Source: Silene conica
Lineage: Eukaryota > Streptophyta > Magnoliopsida > Caryophyllales > Caryophyllaceae
Direction of reading: 5' to 3'
DNA length: 64,000 bases
Assembly: GCA_029255685.2 (NCBI GenBank)
Contig: CM055315.2
Coordinates: 31,687,501 to 31,751,500 of the forward strand
Both the position numbers and the translations under genes were made by a program. Positions 32,817 through 44,480 of this stretch are shown in pieces. Numbering within the stretch: the first letter of the stretch is position 1; each line of letters opens with the position of its first letter. The notes below the pieces were generated by a model. The model was given only the letters and a program-made list of their open reading frames with translations. It searched no databases and was not told where the DNA came from.

Positions 32817-32828
32817 TGGTATCAGAGC
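32817..32828 (+). promoter_or_regulatory. Primer-binding site, initiator tRNA-Met type
   Basis: TGGTATCAGAGC lies one base after the 5' LTR and matches the complement of the plant initiator tRNA-Met 3' end. Confidence 0.88.
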
Positions 32829-33581
32829 AAATGTGTTTTGCTATCGCTCCTACCATTTATTCAGTTTTCCATATTTTAATATGATATGTAACATATTGGA
32901 ATGCTAGAATATGATTAGTTCATATTTTTTTATTAAACGACTATTGTTTTTTCTCCTCACATGGTATATGCATAGGATTAGTTCATTTATATGTATGATA
33001 ATGATTTGCTAGAATTTTGTCGCTCTTTCATGCCTTACACTTATGCATCTGATTGTGGCTCAGATTTGTTTTTTTTCACAAGATTAGTTCTTGTTAATAT
33101 TTTTTTTAATATATTAAAGCTTTTTTAGTTATGTGTGATGATGTCAATCTTAATACGTCTTTGTGACGATGCCAACCTTACTGCGTCTTTGTGACTGATT
33201 TTTAGGTTCGTAGAGGGAACTAACTAGATATGTTCTAAATTGGTCTATACGAAGGTTGTTTTAGTGAGGCAACAAAGTGGCGGGACGATATGAGATCGAA
33301 ACCCTTCACTTTGGTTCAAAACGTTGATGACCAATGTGTGTTAGTCATACATTCGTCACCAGTGACATCTATGGGATGTATTCTCTGAGATTTCTAATTT
33401 TCAATGCGACGGTGATTGTCGCGGACAACGAACGTATGGGCGAAATGAAGGCGAGAAATATATGGTTATTTTTTTTCATGTGGATCCGTTCTACCTTTTA
33501 AAAGGAGTAATATTAGTTTTTGTTGGATGTAGCTAAAACATGGGAATAGATATGTTGACTAGCTTTGTTTTGTTTTTTTAA

Positions 33582-36500
33582 TGAATGTGTTTCAATCACA
33601 TGTAAGTTTACTTTTATCTAAGTGCAAAATGTTTACGCTAATTAGTTTAGCGAGTGTCGTTAGTATATAAATATGTTTTATATACATTTTGTAACGATAA
33701 TAGTAAATTTGTTTTAGTTACTTTAATATCTTTGTGATATTCACTATAAAAGATTTTGTTAATTTGTTTAGCTAAATCTATAAGTTTATGTATATATATA
33801 TATGAATATGTTTCATACATGTTGAATTTGAGTCGTATAAATAAGTTTTATATGTATGATTATATATCTTTGTGATATTATAATATACCAATGTGTTTGG
33901 TTAAAAGTACGATTATATGAATACGTTTCATATGAAAATAACCATGAGCCATATAAATTTGTTTTATATACATAATTAAATTTCTTAGTGAAATTACTTA
34001 TATCCAATAACTTTATGAGTGTGTCTCATCAGTTTATTTTACGTTTAAATGATAAATTTCTGAGTGATATTGTACAAGCTAAGTTACGTAAATTTATTCT
34101 TGTATGTACATTTTAAATGTCTTAATGACTTTTGCCATGACATTTTACTTTTTGGCTAGCAAAATTCATTGGTATGAGAAATACTAATTTTCGACTCCGT
34201 GTTCGATTTTTATATGCTACTCATAATTATGTGGTATATCGTATTTTACAAGATAGTGTTAAAATTTACGAATTCGTTTCGCTTATTTTATCTTGTGAAA
34301 ATAGTGTAATTTTGTATTACATAAAAAAAAATATCTTGTTGACATTTGTTGTTCATGAGATTTTCTAACTTACATACAAGCGTTATCTTTGTGATATAAT
34401 AGTAATCGTAAATTTGTTTTACGAAAGGATTTATATCTTCGTGTATACTTGTACTTGTAAATGCGTTTTACATTAAAAAAATTCTTATATCTTAGTGATA
34501 TATATAATAATGGTACAAATAAAATTAGTTTTTACATGAGAGATGAGAAAAGAATTAAATATGTATAGTTGTGTATCAATAATTCATTAAAACTGTCATA
34601 TATGTTATGATCAAGTTTTTTTTAATTGATTTGAGAGAGGTGCAAATTTGTTTTGCATAGTGTTTTGATAATATCAATGTGATATTGTTGTTCGTCCTAA
34701 TTTGTTTAACCGCTATTATAAGGGTAATAGCTAATTTGTTTAGCGTTTTCTAAATGGTTAAGTGATTTTGTTTCATTTAATCTCAAGAGAGTTAATTAAG
34801 TTGTTGAAATTTCTAGTTTATTGTGTTTGTGATGATTATGAGCATAGCGAAATTTTTGAACGAATAATATATATAAATGAAGAAATTTTAATAATTTAAT
34901 TGGAATTGTGCCTCCATCCATATACTTGTGTATGACAACAAGTGTTTTTTTATTTTTTGGTGATTGGTTCATCATAGTGATGCGGTTTGAAGTTTGATAA
35001 TTAGAGTTATAAGATTTAGTATCTTATTAATAATCACGATTTGAGAAATTGTGATCACTATTATCTGATCGAGGTTGATATCTTACTAATGAGTAGGATT
35101 ATAAATATCTGTGTTTTTTTTACGAGTATTTATTCATTCAAATAGTAAGCTTGATGCGTGCAAAATTGTGTTATTTTGTATGTAGTACTATTAAGTTCTT
35201 TTGAGACAGGTCTTACAGCTTATGAAGCGTAAGAATAATGAGTAAGTCAATTTCGTTTTGACTTGGGATACAAGATTGTATGTCTTGATCCGGAGTATTT
35301 GAGTATTATGACCGTGTTTCATTTTTCTTACGTGTAATGTTTTTAAACACGCGGTTGGCTTACGAAATAAGTTACTTTTCCATGGTAATTTGTTTGCCAT
35401 CCGAATCTGGGATAGAAAATGGAAAAGTTTTCGTCGTAAGTAGACTCAATCCTTAGTAAATGTCTCAAAAAAACTTATCCGAGAGAAAAGTCTCATGGTA
35501 TCATTATTAATAGTCTATGTTCTTCTTACTATTTAGGACAAATATGTGGTATTGTTTAATACGTCTGACTTAGTGTCGACGAGAGAAAATGTATGGAGAT
35601 ATTATTTGTTTGGTTCATGTTAGTTTTGAGCCAAATAACATCATTCTTCATCAATTCGAGTTATGTGTTTGTTTCTTGCATCACCTGTTAATTCTTGTCC
35701 TGTGTGGATTTAGAAACAGAGCGAAAATTATTATAACTCGTATCTATTTAATCCATTGTTTGTTGATGGACAATTCAAATAGGCTTTGTGCTACTTTGAC
35801 TTGTTAATTCTCTACGTACTTAGAGCGTGTTATTATTTTTTCAATAATTAGTTTATTGGAAATCACGCTTTTTTATTTAACCTCATGTTTGTAATTCATT
35901 ATTGCTATGTGTTTGACCATGTATATATGTTTACCGCATTACTTTATTCATTTCTTTGATTACATTATCATATATATGGTTATTGTCTCTATTTTTATAC
36001 TTAAATATATTTTTATTTTACTTGTGACCTTGTGGGTAGTTAAATGTCAAGGATGCATCATGAGATCGTATGTTTTTTCCCATCTTGTTTTGAGATGATC
36101 GATTCGCGCTATATGAGTGTGTATTAATTATTTTATCATTTTATAAAATGTTTGATATGTTCCAACATTTTATGATAAAAGTGGAAACCAACTTCAAACT
36201 TAGAGTCAGAACTCTTAGTATATGTGTTTTTTTTGCAAGAAAACTCTTAGTATATGTGTTGGTTGTGAATAACTGTTTGAAATGTTCAAAGCGTATTGAG
36301 GAAAAAATATGCGTCAATCATACAATTTTTAAACACTATGACATTGTGATGTTTTAGGTGAGAGAAATTGTAATCACTTGATATATGATTAAGTGAAATA
36401 TAATGATGATCAATTTTCCTTCTTAGAGATTAGGAGGAATTCCTTAAATATGTTTTAAAGAATTTTTGTTCGCTCTAGATAAGTTTTGGATAGTAGATTG

Positions 36501-38127
36501 ATTATCCATCTTAACATTTGTCAAACTTTGTATTTAAGTGACACACAATATTTATTCACTTGGATATGTTTCTAAGTGTTGACGAATGCTAGTAGATCTA
36601 TGTATTGTATCCGTTACAATACAAATAACTATCTCTTGGTGAGTGAGAGAATTTTTGTGAACCAATTTAGAAACCAAGGTTAGTTTAACTTCTCTCTATA
36701 TTTTGGATAGTGGGAGTAGTTCCATGATCCAAAGTAAAAGATGTGAGTTAATCTACTAATGAGTAAATTTTTAACTTGTCTGTCAAGTTATAATTCAGGA
36801 TTAACATAAGGTCGATCCTTAGGGTGTTTTGCTCATGACGGACGATACTAGGAGTTGTTCCTTCTATTCGTTTTTCGAACCACTTTTTAGTAAGTGGGAG
36901 TTATCACTTTAGTAAGTAAATTTTTTCGCCAAGTAATAAAATGGATTGTTTTATGAGAGTATAGATATTGTGATAACGTGTGTTTGTGACAATTAGGTTT
37001 AGATCATTATGAGATATGTTCTCAAATGTTCGGATTTGTTCCGCTTTTCTTCTAAGTTTTGGTCATTTATTTGAATTTTGTTTTCAAATGAATGCAAAGA
37101 CTATTTCGTATTAAGTTCCTCAGAAAAAGTATGCATAAATTGGTTAGCTGAGTTTGTCTCAAATGATTAAGATGATATATATTTGTGGATTAGCTTATTC
37201 ATGTGTTGAATGAACTTTTCTAAATATATTTCAAATTCCACAAATCATCTGTTTGATGATTTTGTTGGAATGGTGGAATTAATGTGGTTATGTCAAAATT
37301 ATAAAGGAGAATAAGTTCCTCTTTGTTAATTGGTGACATATTGATACTTAGAAAAAAATAAAGTTTTTATGTCTAAATCTATGCTCAAAAGCAAGGAACG
37401 ATTAAGTATTGTTTCTTGTTCTAGTGTAGTTGGTTTTTTGATGTGTACCTTGTTTAGTACATAGTTGAACGTCAATTTGTGATTGATAAATATTTGTTAC
37501 CTAATCAATCCTCTACACGCACAATGATACGTAATCAAGTTTTTTTTACTTTTTGCTTTTGTGACAGTAGTAAATTAGTTCTTGTGTCGGACTAAGAGTT
37601 CTCTTCAAGTAAGATTGACTAACAAGATGGTTGACGCATTATTTAATAAGATATGTTCTTAATTAGTTCATGTATTGAGCTAATTTGCGCAAAAAATTCA
37701 ACTTAAGTTTTAATCTTGTTGAGTTGTGGATGTGTTTGATGATGAACATTTTTTGGATAAAGATTTGTATCTTTTGAAAATGTCCATATGCATTTGTTGC
37801 ATGCTGATGAGGCACATAAGATATAACCAATCTTTTAGATTGTCTAGTCACATAGGTAATCGTCGTGACACTTGTGTAGTGGGCAAGATGAGACTGAGTC
37901 AAATTAACACTTAGTGAGTGTTCAAGATTATCTTTGTACATGAGTTGTATGGAAAAGATATTGACTAGTTATATAATCGCCTTAGTAAGTCTATGATGAG
38001 ACTCTTGTAGTCGAAGCATGACAAGACACCATATTTTCATATTTAAGCTTTGGACCAAATCACAAGTGTCAGATTGGATATGTGTTATCAATATAGTGGC
38101 TTGAGTTAGATACTTGAGTAGTATCTA
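33582..38127 (+). repeat. Array of short hairpins with variable stems and T-N-N-G-T loops
   Basis: At least thirty perfect or near-perfect stems of 4-8 bp enclose loops of usually 5 nt: TTTGT, TTAGT, TATGT, TGTGT, TACGT, TGCGT, TTCGT and others. Examples: 33636-33652 (stem CGCTAA), 33664-33684 (TATATAAA), 33725-33741 (AATATC), 33915-33933 (ATATGAA), 33951-33969 (ATATAAA), 34015-34029 (ATGAG), 34406-34424 (TCGTAAA), 34456-34472 (TGTAAA), 34641-34657 (TGCAAA), 34730-34744 (GCTAA), 36772-36790 (TAACTTG), 37010-37024 (TGAGA), 37242-37262 (AAATCATC), 38107-38127 (TAGATACT). Densest at 33580-34750. More follow at 41659-41775. Function unknown. Confidence 0.85.
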
Positions 38128-38182
38128 GACTTATGATTCGCACGACATGGAAGCGTGATATGCCCACCGTAGTGGGAGCTAT

Positions 38183-39475
38183 TGTAACACCCCCATTTAT
38201 TTAAGAGCCTTTAGCAAGACATTCTCAAATAAATGGAACTGTTACCATCTCGGAATGTCCGAGGTAGTGAATGACAAAGTAAAACAACCCGTAGTACTTT
38301 ATATGAAACTGATTAAATTTAAACTTTTGATATTACAAGTACTACATAACAGAATAAAAGTACAACTGATAACATCTAAGTATGTGAGCTAATTCTAAGT
38401 AGTTCCAAGCCATGCCTCTCTCCATGCCCAAGCTCCTAATCCATCTGTCTCTGACCTGTAGAATCTACTCCCCATTCTGGATCATCGTAGGTGCACACGA
38501 ATACACTGTCAACCTCGCGGTTGAGTAGGACAACACAATAATAAATAATGCAACAATTAATATGCAAATGCCATGATATGCTCGAGCTCAATCTCATTCT
38601 CAATCTCAACCCCGTAACACCCAGCCATACCGAACCTCCCGGCAGACTATAATCGGCCGTCGCCGAACACCAGCTCAATAGCTGATAAGACATCAGACCT
38701 GGTCTGCAGAACCACCTTGGGCTTTATATCAGAACGACATCTGATTCACATCTTTCTCAGTAACCAATGCATATGCCATGCTCATGAATGCAACAGTAAA
38801 ATAAATGACCATTAAATATCATGCTCATATAACTCATACTTGCATCCATAACATATAAGGCAACATCCATTCATAACACATCTCAGAGTAAACATTCATT
38901 CATAACACTTCATAAAGTATAGTGCCAGTGTATCCTACCTGGATAGCAATGTAGTCCAAAAGCAAGCCAGCAAGTAAACAGAATATTTCACTTCAAAATC
39001 GTCACCTAACAAATATAAATTATCCGATTACTAACTATCACAATGTTCATAACCATTATTAATTCATATAGCTACTCGTATACATTAGTTATATGAATTC
39101 ATACAAAAGCACGTAAACTATTATATATATATTAATACTAAATCCGACTCCAACAATATAAAATATTTTATAACTAATTATTCTTTAATATAAAATTACA
39201 TGCTCAAATAGTACGAAGGATAGAGAGTAAAAACCGTCTCAACACTAATTATTAACAACACTAGTTATTAACAACAATTAAATAACGGGCGATATAAAAT
39301 GTATAACTAATAATTACAACAAATATATTTGTCAAACACGTATACCGAACTATATAAATCGTAACTAATTAAATAGCTTATATAGTCAATTAAATAAATA
39401 CGGTCATAAGATAAAATAACATCTAGTTAAACTAATTACATTGCTAAGTAACAAAATGTAAACTAATTAAACAAC

Positions 39476-39518
<43 letters not shown>

Positions 39519-41108
39519 GATAATAGTAATATTAATAACATTAACAATAATAATAATACTAATAATAATAGCATTAATAATAATAATAATAATAATAACA
39601 TGCACTAATACTAATAATATTAAACAAACAACAAAAACGTACATACTAATAATATAATATTAATATAATAATAATAATAATACATAGGCACCAACATACG
39701 TACATAGTTACTACTACATATTAATAATATAATATTAATAATAATAATAATACAAACAACTCAAAAGACGTACGCAGACAAACTACACCAGTAAAATGTG
39801 AACAACCGCCTGATGTAACCCTTTTCTCGACACCACCACCACCAGCCCGGTCCCCGATAACTACCACCACTGTACCCAACCTCAACTACATACTACCCAC
39901 TACAACTTCCACCCAATAGCCACTACCAGAGGCCACCATACCCGCTCTTAACAGGCTGTCGAAATAGCCTGCACACAACCCGTATACATACTCCGTTCCC
40001 CAGCTACTCCCGTGTACACTCCCTCCTTCTCTCATTTATTTCTCTCACCACCATGCCCTACACCAGCTCTGGCCACCACCATCGTCACCACTGACACACG
40101 GTGGTTCCAGGGGTGGTAAACATGAGTCCTCGTTCTCCCATAAAACAACACAAACGCATCTTGAAAAGCCTGCTGAACACGCACCAATACCCCTGTTTCT
40201 TCCCTGTTTTAAGCGTGTTTAAAGGCTATCAAAACCAGGTCCTCCGACCACCACTCACCACCCTACCACCACCATTCTAAACTATGAACACCCTACAACG
40301 ACAACCCAGGGACTCGTATCAAAACAAAGTCAGAAAACTGTTCCAATATACGATTCAAAACAACAACACAGAGTAACATAATATACGATTGTCGACAAAA
40401 CGATTGCTTACTGTGGTCGCGGTGGTTAACGATGATGGTGATGATGATGATGGCGATGCAGTCCTCTCGTTCTTACTAAACCTCACGGTGGCTGTAGGCT
40501 GATTAGGGTTTTGATATGTCGATATTGGGAGGTAGTTTTTGGTATGTCGATGTTGAGGTTTGCTAGGGTTTCTTTTTTTTGTCTTGTTTTTGATTAATAC
40601 GGTTCTCACAACCCATCCGAGCCCAAGCCCATCATGTGTTAGTCATAACCCGAGGCTAATAGCCCATCACGCATCTCGAGGATTTATATATCTATATCCC
40701 GTTCTTAACCCGTAACTTAAAATAAACGAGTACGTAAAAATATAAATTAAATATGAAAAAGTATTACAAGTCTAAGAATATAAAATTATTCTTACATAGG
40801 AATATATAAAGAATATCGTAATTAAATACAATTACGACTTAAATAAAATAGAAATTATGTATAGATGAGAAGTAATATAAAATAGGAAATATAAATATAT
40901 TATCAAAATTAAAGAAATACGAATGAAATATCATTTTATGAAATAATCATCAAATATAAAATGATTATGAAATACGAAAAATCGTAGAAATACGATTTAT
41001 AAAATAATAACAGTTTACGTAAAATACTTTGTAAACATTCCGGTTGAAATACTTGTATAAAACATGGTTTGACTGCCGTTGACCGAGGCTAAAATACGGG
41101 GTATTACA
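38183..41108. mobile_element. Solo LTR of a Ty3/gypsy element (2926 bp)
   Basis: Starts TGTAACACCCC and ends GGTATTACA. GCTAT is duplicated at 38178-38182 and 41109-41113. No primer-binding site, polypurine tract or internal domain is present, so unequal recombination between two LTRs is the simplest explanation. The TGTAACACCC start and long LTR suggest a chromovirus such as Tekay. It contains an (AAT)n tract and a C-rich segment (39800-40320). Confidence 0.88.
39477..39600. repeat. (AAT)n microsatellite
   Basis: Long imperfect AAT/ATA tract within the solo LTR. Confidence 0.93.
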
Positions 41109-41658
41109 GCTATGTTTTGACACATATATCATACTATGTGTGTTAGTAAGTCGACCGTTAGGAGTGGCAATGATTCCCTACTTTGTCATCGTGTGATCCT
41201 ATGGACTGTGTTGTCCAATTTTGTTCGGTGCTCTTTGACTTAGAGAAATGATATGAAGTTAATTTTTGATGTTGCTACTTTAATATGAATTCTAAGGGCC
41301 TAAAAGATTAAGGTTCAACGGATCATGTTAGGAAAGCAGTTAAGTTGAGATGGATTATTATTAGTGTCGGAGGAATGATCAATTCAACTTCACCATAATT
41401 TCCTGGCCAGGGGTTATATTGTGTATATAACTAAATGATTATGATAGCATATAGGGACTATGTATGCTAATGGTGTTGTTTGAATGATTTGGGTATGGAT
41501 AATGTGAAAGTGTTATGTTAGTTTGATGGTAACTTAATATAATGCTCTTTTGTTACTTTATGGTCGCACACCTCATTTTCCGTATGAAACTTAAGAGACC
41601 GTTTATGTTGGAGTTGTGTTATTATAAGCTTGGTTGTGTAGCAAGTAAGTATATTTAT

Positions 41659-41770
41659 CTATCTTTGTGATAGAGTAAGAAACGTATCTTGGCTTTGTGA
41701 CCAAGTGTAGTATTTCCTTGGATTAGTGGCCAAGTGGGAGTATTAATTCGGTTGTGTGGCCGAGTGAGAG
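41659..41770 (+). promoter_or_regulatory. Hairpin series and purine tracts before the 3' LTR
   Basis: Four consecutive stems occur: CTATC/GATAG (41659-41673), CTTGG/CCAAG (41688-41705), CTTGG/CCAAG again (41717-41734) and TTCGG/CCGAG. They are spaced about 30 bp apart and followed by the purine tracts AAGTGGGAG and GAGTGAGAG, the likely polypurine primer for plus-strand synthesis. Confidence 0.65.
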
Positions 41771-42161
41771 TATTGAATTTTATAAGTTATGTAACGACCA
41801 CCATAAATTGATTGCTACAATTCTCTCCCATTAAATTAATGGGGTAATATTCTCTTCCATTAATCTCCTCAATAAGTTGTATGTTAATGAGGCTATTAAT
41901 CCTCCACACTAAATACCTCTATGTGAGGTTATATATTGACCAATTAGGCATTTGGTGAATATGCCTTAATCCATACAATATGTAACACAAATTATTCACA
42001 TCTCTCTTAATTAGTCTACCATCTATGTGACTTGGAATTTGGGGCGTGGAAATATTGTGAGACTCTAGTAGCTGTCGGAGATACAATATACGGTAGGGGG
42101 TAGTTAGCGAACACAACGATCCGATCGCTTCCGCATAAAGGTATGTCCTTATTTTCCTACA
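41771..42161 (+). repeat. 3' LTR of hairpin-rich element
   Basis: Starts TATTGAATTTTATAAGTTAT and ends TTATTTTCCTACA; pairs with 32430-32815. Confidence 0.85.
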
Positions 42162-42171
42162 ACACCAAATA

Positions 42172-42260
42172 TGTTGGAGTATGTGTCTTCAACAATAGTG
42201 CAATCACGTGATTTAACAATCACATCCAAAATGTTTTATAAAGAAGGATTAATTGACAAC
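42172..42260 (+). mobile_element. Possible copia-type LTR start, truncated
   Basis: Begins TGTTGGAGTATGTGTCTTC, a common start of plant Ty1/copia LTRs, and is cut at 42261 by the Mutator-like element. No partner LTR is visible. Confidence 0.35.
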
Positions 42261-42341
42261 AATACTCCAAACTATGGCTCTACTGCTCAAAATACACCAA
42301 ACTATGTTTTAACTACCATTATTACTAACAATGTAACACCC
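42261..42341 (+). repeat. MULE left terminal inverted repeat
   Basis: Starts AATACTCCAAACTATGG; reverse complement of 53670-53750 with two mismatches. Confidence 0.9.
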
Positions 42342-42556
42342 CCGCTTTTAATAGAATTGCTTGATTTAAACCTGTTGTAGCAGGTTATTCGGTGGGACCC
42401 ACCATGTTCACCTTAAATCTTCATCTCTCCCCTCTTTCAATCTAATCTACTGCTTTGAAAAAAAAATTGCTCCTCTCCTCCATTGAAGACGGTATATCTC
42501 ACCTCTATTGAAGACGGTGTTCATCTTCTTCTTCAAGTTAAATTTTTTTTGCTCAA

Positions 42557-43030
42557 ATGAAGCGGCCATTATGCTCTTGTTCAAGTTCTACTAGTTCTAA
42601 AACTGGAAAAACGATATTTTGCAACCATAACTTGGCTGTTGTTTTGAAGATGGCCAATAAGGGACTAAATGCCGGAAAGAAATTTTATGGGTGTCCATTA
42701 TGGCCTGTAAGTTAATTATTTCATCTATTTTGTTTACATTGTTCAAAAATTGGTGTTGTTTTGGTGATGTTTTTGTTCAATTATTTTGTTCTTTTGTAAA
42801 GAACTTGTGGTTTTTTCCAATTGGAGGATGAAATGCATTCTGATATTGAAGATGAAGCCCAGATTTTTGAGGCAAAATTGCAGAAACTGAAAAGGAAGAA
42901 TGAAAAATTGAAATCAGAGCTGATGAAGTTGAAGATTGAAGTAGATAAACAATCTAAGTGGAAGAAAATTGTAATGCTTGGATTAATTGTCTCTTGGATT
43001 GTATTTGCATTTAGTTGGATGTTTAGGTGA
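42557..43030 (+). CDS. zf-GRF domain protein with coiled coil and C-terminal membrane segment (two exons)
   Basis: Exon 1 (42557-42706) encodes Cys-x-Cys near the start, a Cys/His middle and KFYGCPLWP. Exon 2 (42802-43030) supplies CGFFQLEDE, a Lys/Glu coiled coil (about 30 residues) and a hydrophobic tail (IVMLGLIVSWIVFAFSWMF). The C-x-C, C-x(n)-C and CGFF.W-like pattern is the GRF zinc finger, a nucleic-acid-binding fold often found beside plant MULE transposases. A GTAAGT donor and AG acceptor flank the intron. However, joining at those exact sites does not keep the finger in frame, so there is either a small indel or another splice choice. Two 21-bp repeats (GATGAATCTGAAATTGTAAG) lie in the 3' region. 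Confidence 0.6.
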
Positions 43031-43496
43031 TGGAATTGTAAGTTCATGAAATTGAAATTGTAAGTTGATGAATCTGAAATTGTAAGTTGATGAATCTGAA
43101 ATTGTAAGTTGATGAATCTGAAATTGTAATGCTTCTGAAGTAATACAATTCCATTTCTTGGCACAAAATATTGTCCGATTACAATCTTAAGCTTACTTGC
43201 CTAATTAGCATTCACCAAAACAACTTGTTTTTTCATTACAAACCTCATAATTGAACTGTCAGTCATGAATTCACCAAAATCAAGTTCATGAAACTTAAAA
43301 AAAAAACATGTCTAGTTAACATTACAACCACATCCTCCCAACTGTTTACATCCACTTCTATTCTTGGTTGACTGATTGTTGAGTACTAATTCCATCTACA
43401 ATGTTCCTTGGTACAGTAGTGCTACCCACATCCTGTGAAGAAAATCAATGAAAAGAATTAAACAGAAAACATTCACAAACTAGCAACAGACTAACA

Positions 43497-43868
43497 TTAA
43501 GCAAACCATAGCAACTCTCCACTTACATATGCATAAACATTCCCTGAATCATCAATAACAACTCCTTGAACTAGTCCACCTCTTCCTGTTCTTCTTCCAC
43601 TTCTTCTTGTGGCAGCAACAACACCTCTTGCAGTCCTTATTGCTCTTCGTCCCCTACCAGTCCTTGTTGGTTGTGCTGTTGCTCTATGATGATCTTCAGA
43701 GGCTGGTTGTGGTGTCTCATTGATACATGACCCAACAGATTTCCTAGGTCTTCCCATTGGCCTCTTTGGTAGAGGTAGTACATGCTTGTGTTTGTCAGGA
43801 CACTTTCGTTTGTTGTGAGTTTTGGACTTGCAAACAGAGCAACTCATCGCTATACCATGTTTGGTCAA
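43497..43868 (-). pseudogene. MULE transposase C-terminus: CCHC knuckle and AT-hook
   Basis: CSVCKSKTHNKRKC is a CX2CX4HX4C knuckle. RPMGRPRK is an AT-hook-like GRP core. It is followed by Arg-rich and Gly-rich residues and a real stop. It is out of frame with the SWIM piece upstream because of a patch near 43970, where CCTGTTAAGTCCCAT is duplicated from about 44107. Confidence 0.75.
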
Positions 43869-43966
43869 CTTACCTAGTTTCTTTGGGTTCTCAAATGGGT
43901 CCCTTCTTCTTTTCCTCCTAGGCCTACCAGGTCCTATCTTAATAGGTGGAGGATTCAGTGGTAAGT

Positions 43967-44293
43967 CTACCTGTTAAGTCCCATGCACGTAATTGACAGA
44001 TTGTAAGTCCTTAGATATGCTTCTCTTTTATAAAAATCATGCACGTAATCCTCTGCCTCAGATGATGTATGAAATATAGCTGCCATAGAATGAAAGCATG
44101 GGATACCTGTTAAGTCCCATTTTCTGCATGTACAACTCCTTGCCTCTAAGTCATCAATGAAGGCTTCTATTCCATTGGTTACTTGGAAGAGGGTTGTACT
44201 AGATGGCAGAACTATATACTGTGCAGCCTTTTCTTTTTCCACCTCCAGTTTACCTTGAACCTTTGGACATACAACATGCTTACTTGCCTCCAT
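43967..44293 (-). pseudogene. MULE transposase SWIM zinc finger
   Basis: CTCRKWDLTGIPCFHSM fits the CxCx(n)CxH SWIM signature found after the MULE catalytic domain. The minus frame continues upstream to 44475 with FIPTHTKND and NMAETFNAWI, the usual link to the catalytic fold. Confidence 0.85.
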
Positions 44294-44480
44294 TTCTTTC
44301 TTTTTTTTCAGCCAATCTCTGCATCAATGAGGATCTTATTTCTTCAAGCATGTAAATAACATGTTTTACCCTAGCATCAATGATCCAAGCATTAAATGTC
44401 TCTGCCATATTGCTTACTATCACATCATTTTTGGTGTGTGTCGGAATAAAAGCCCTGCAGAACAGCTGAGGTCTACATGC

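Larger units (their letters stand above)
32430..42161 (+). mobile_element. Non-coding LTR retrotransposon with hairpin-rich interior
   Basis: Two ~390-bp LTRs (32430-32815 and 41771-42161) are about 90% identical by eye. A tRNA-Met-type primer-binding site follows the left LTR, and a purine tract precedes the right one. Flanking 5-mers ATACC and ACACC differ by one transition. Without the later solo LTR (38183-41108) the element is about 6.8 kb. Its interior has no gag, protease, integrase or reverse transcriptase, so it would depend on another element. The interior instead carries many short hairpins (see 33582-38127). Confidence 0.82.

Noticed and set aside
32430..42161. Hidden gag-pol in the hairpin-rich element
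   Set aside because: No frame over ~90 residues carries protease, integrase or RT motifs on either strand.
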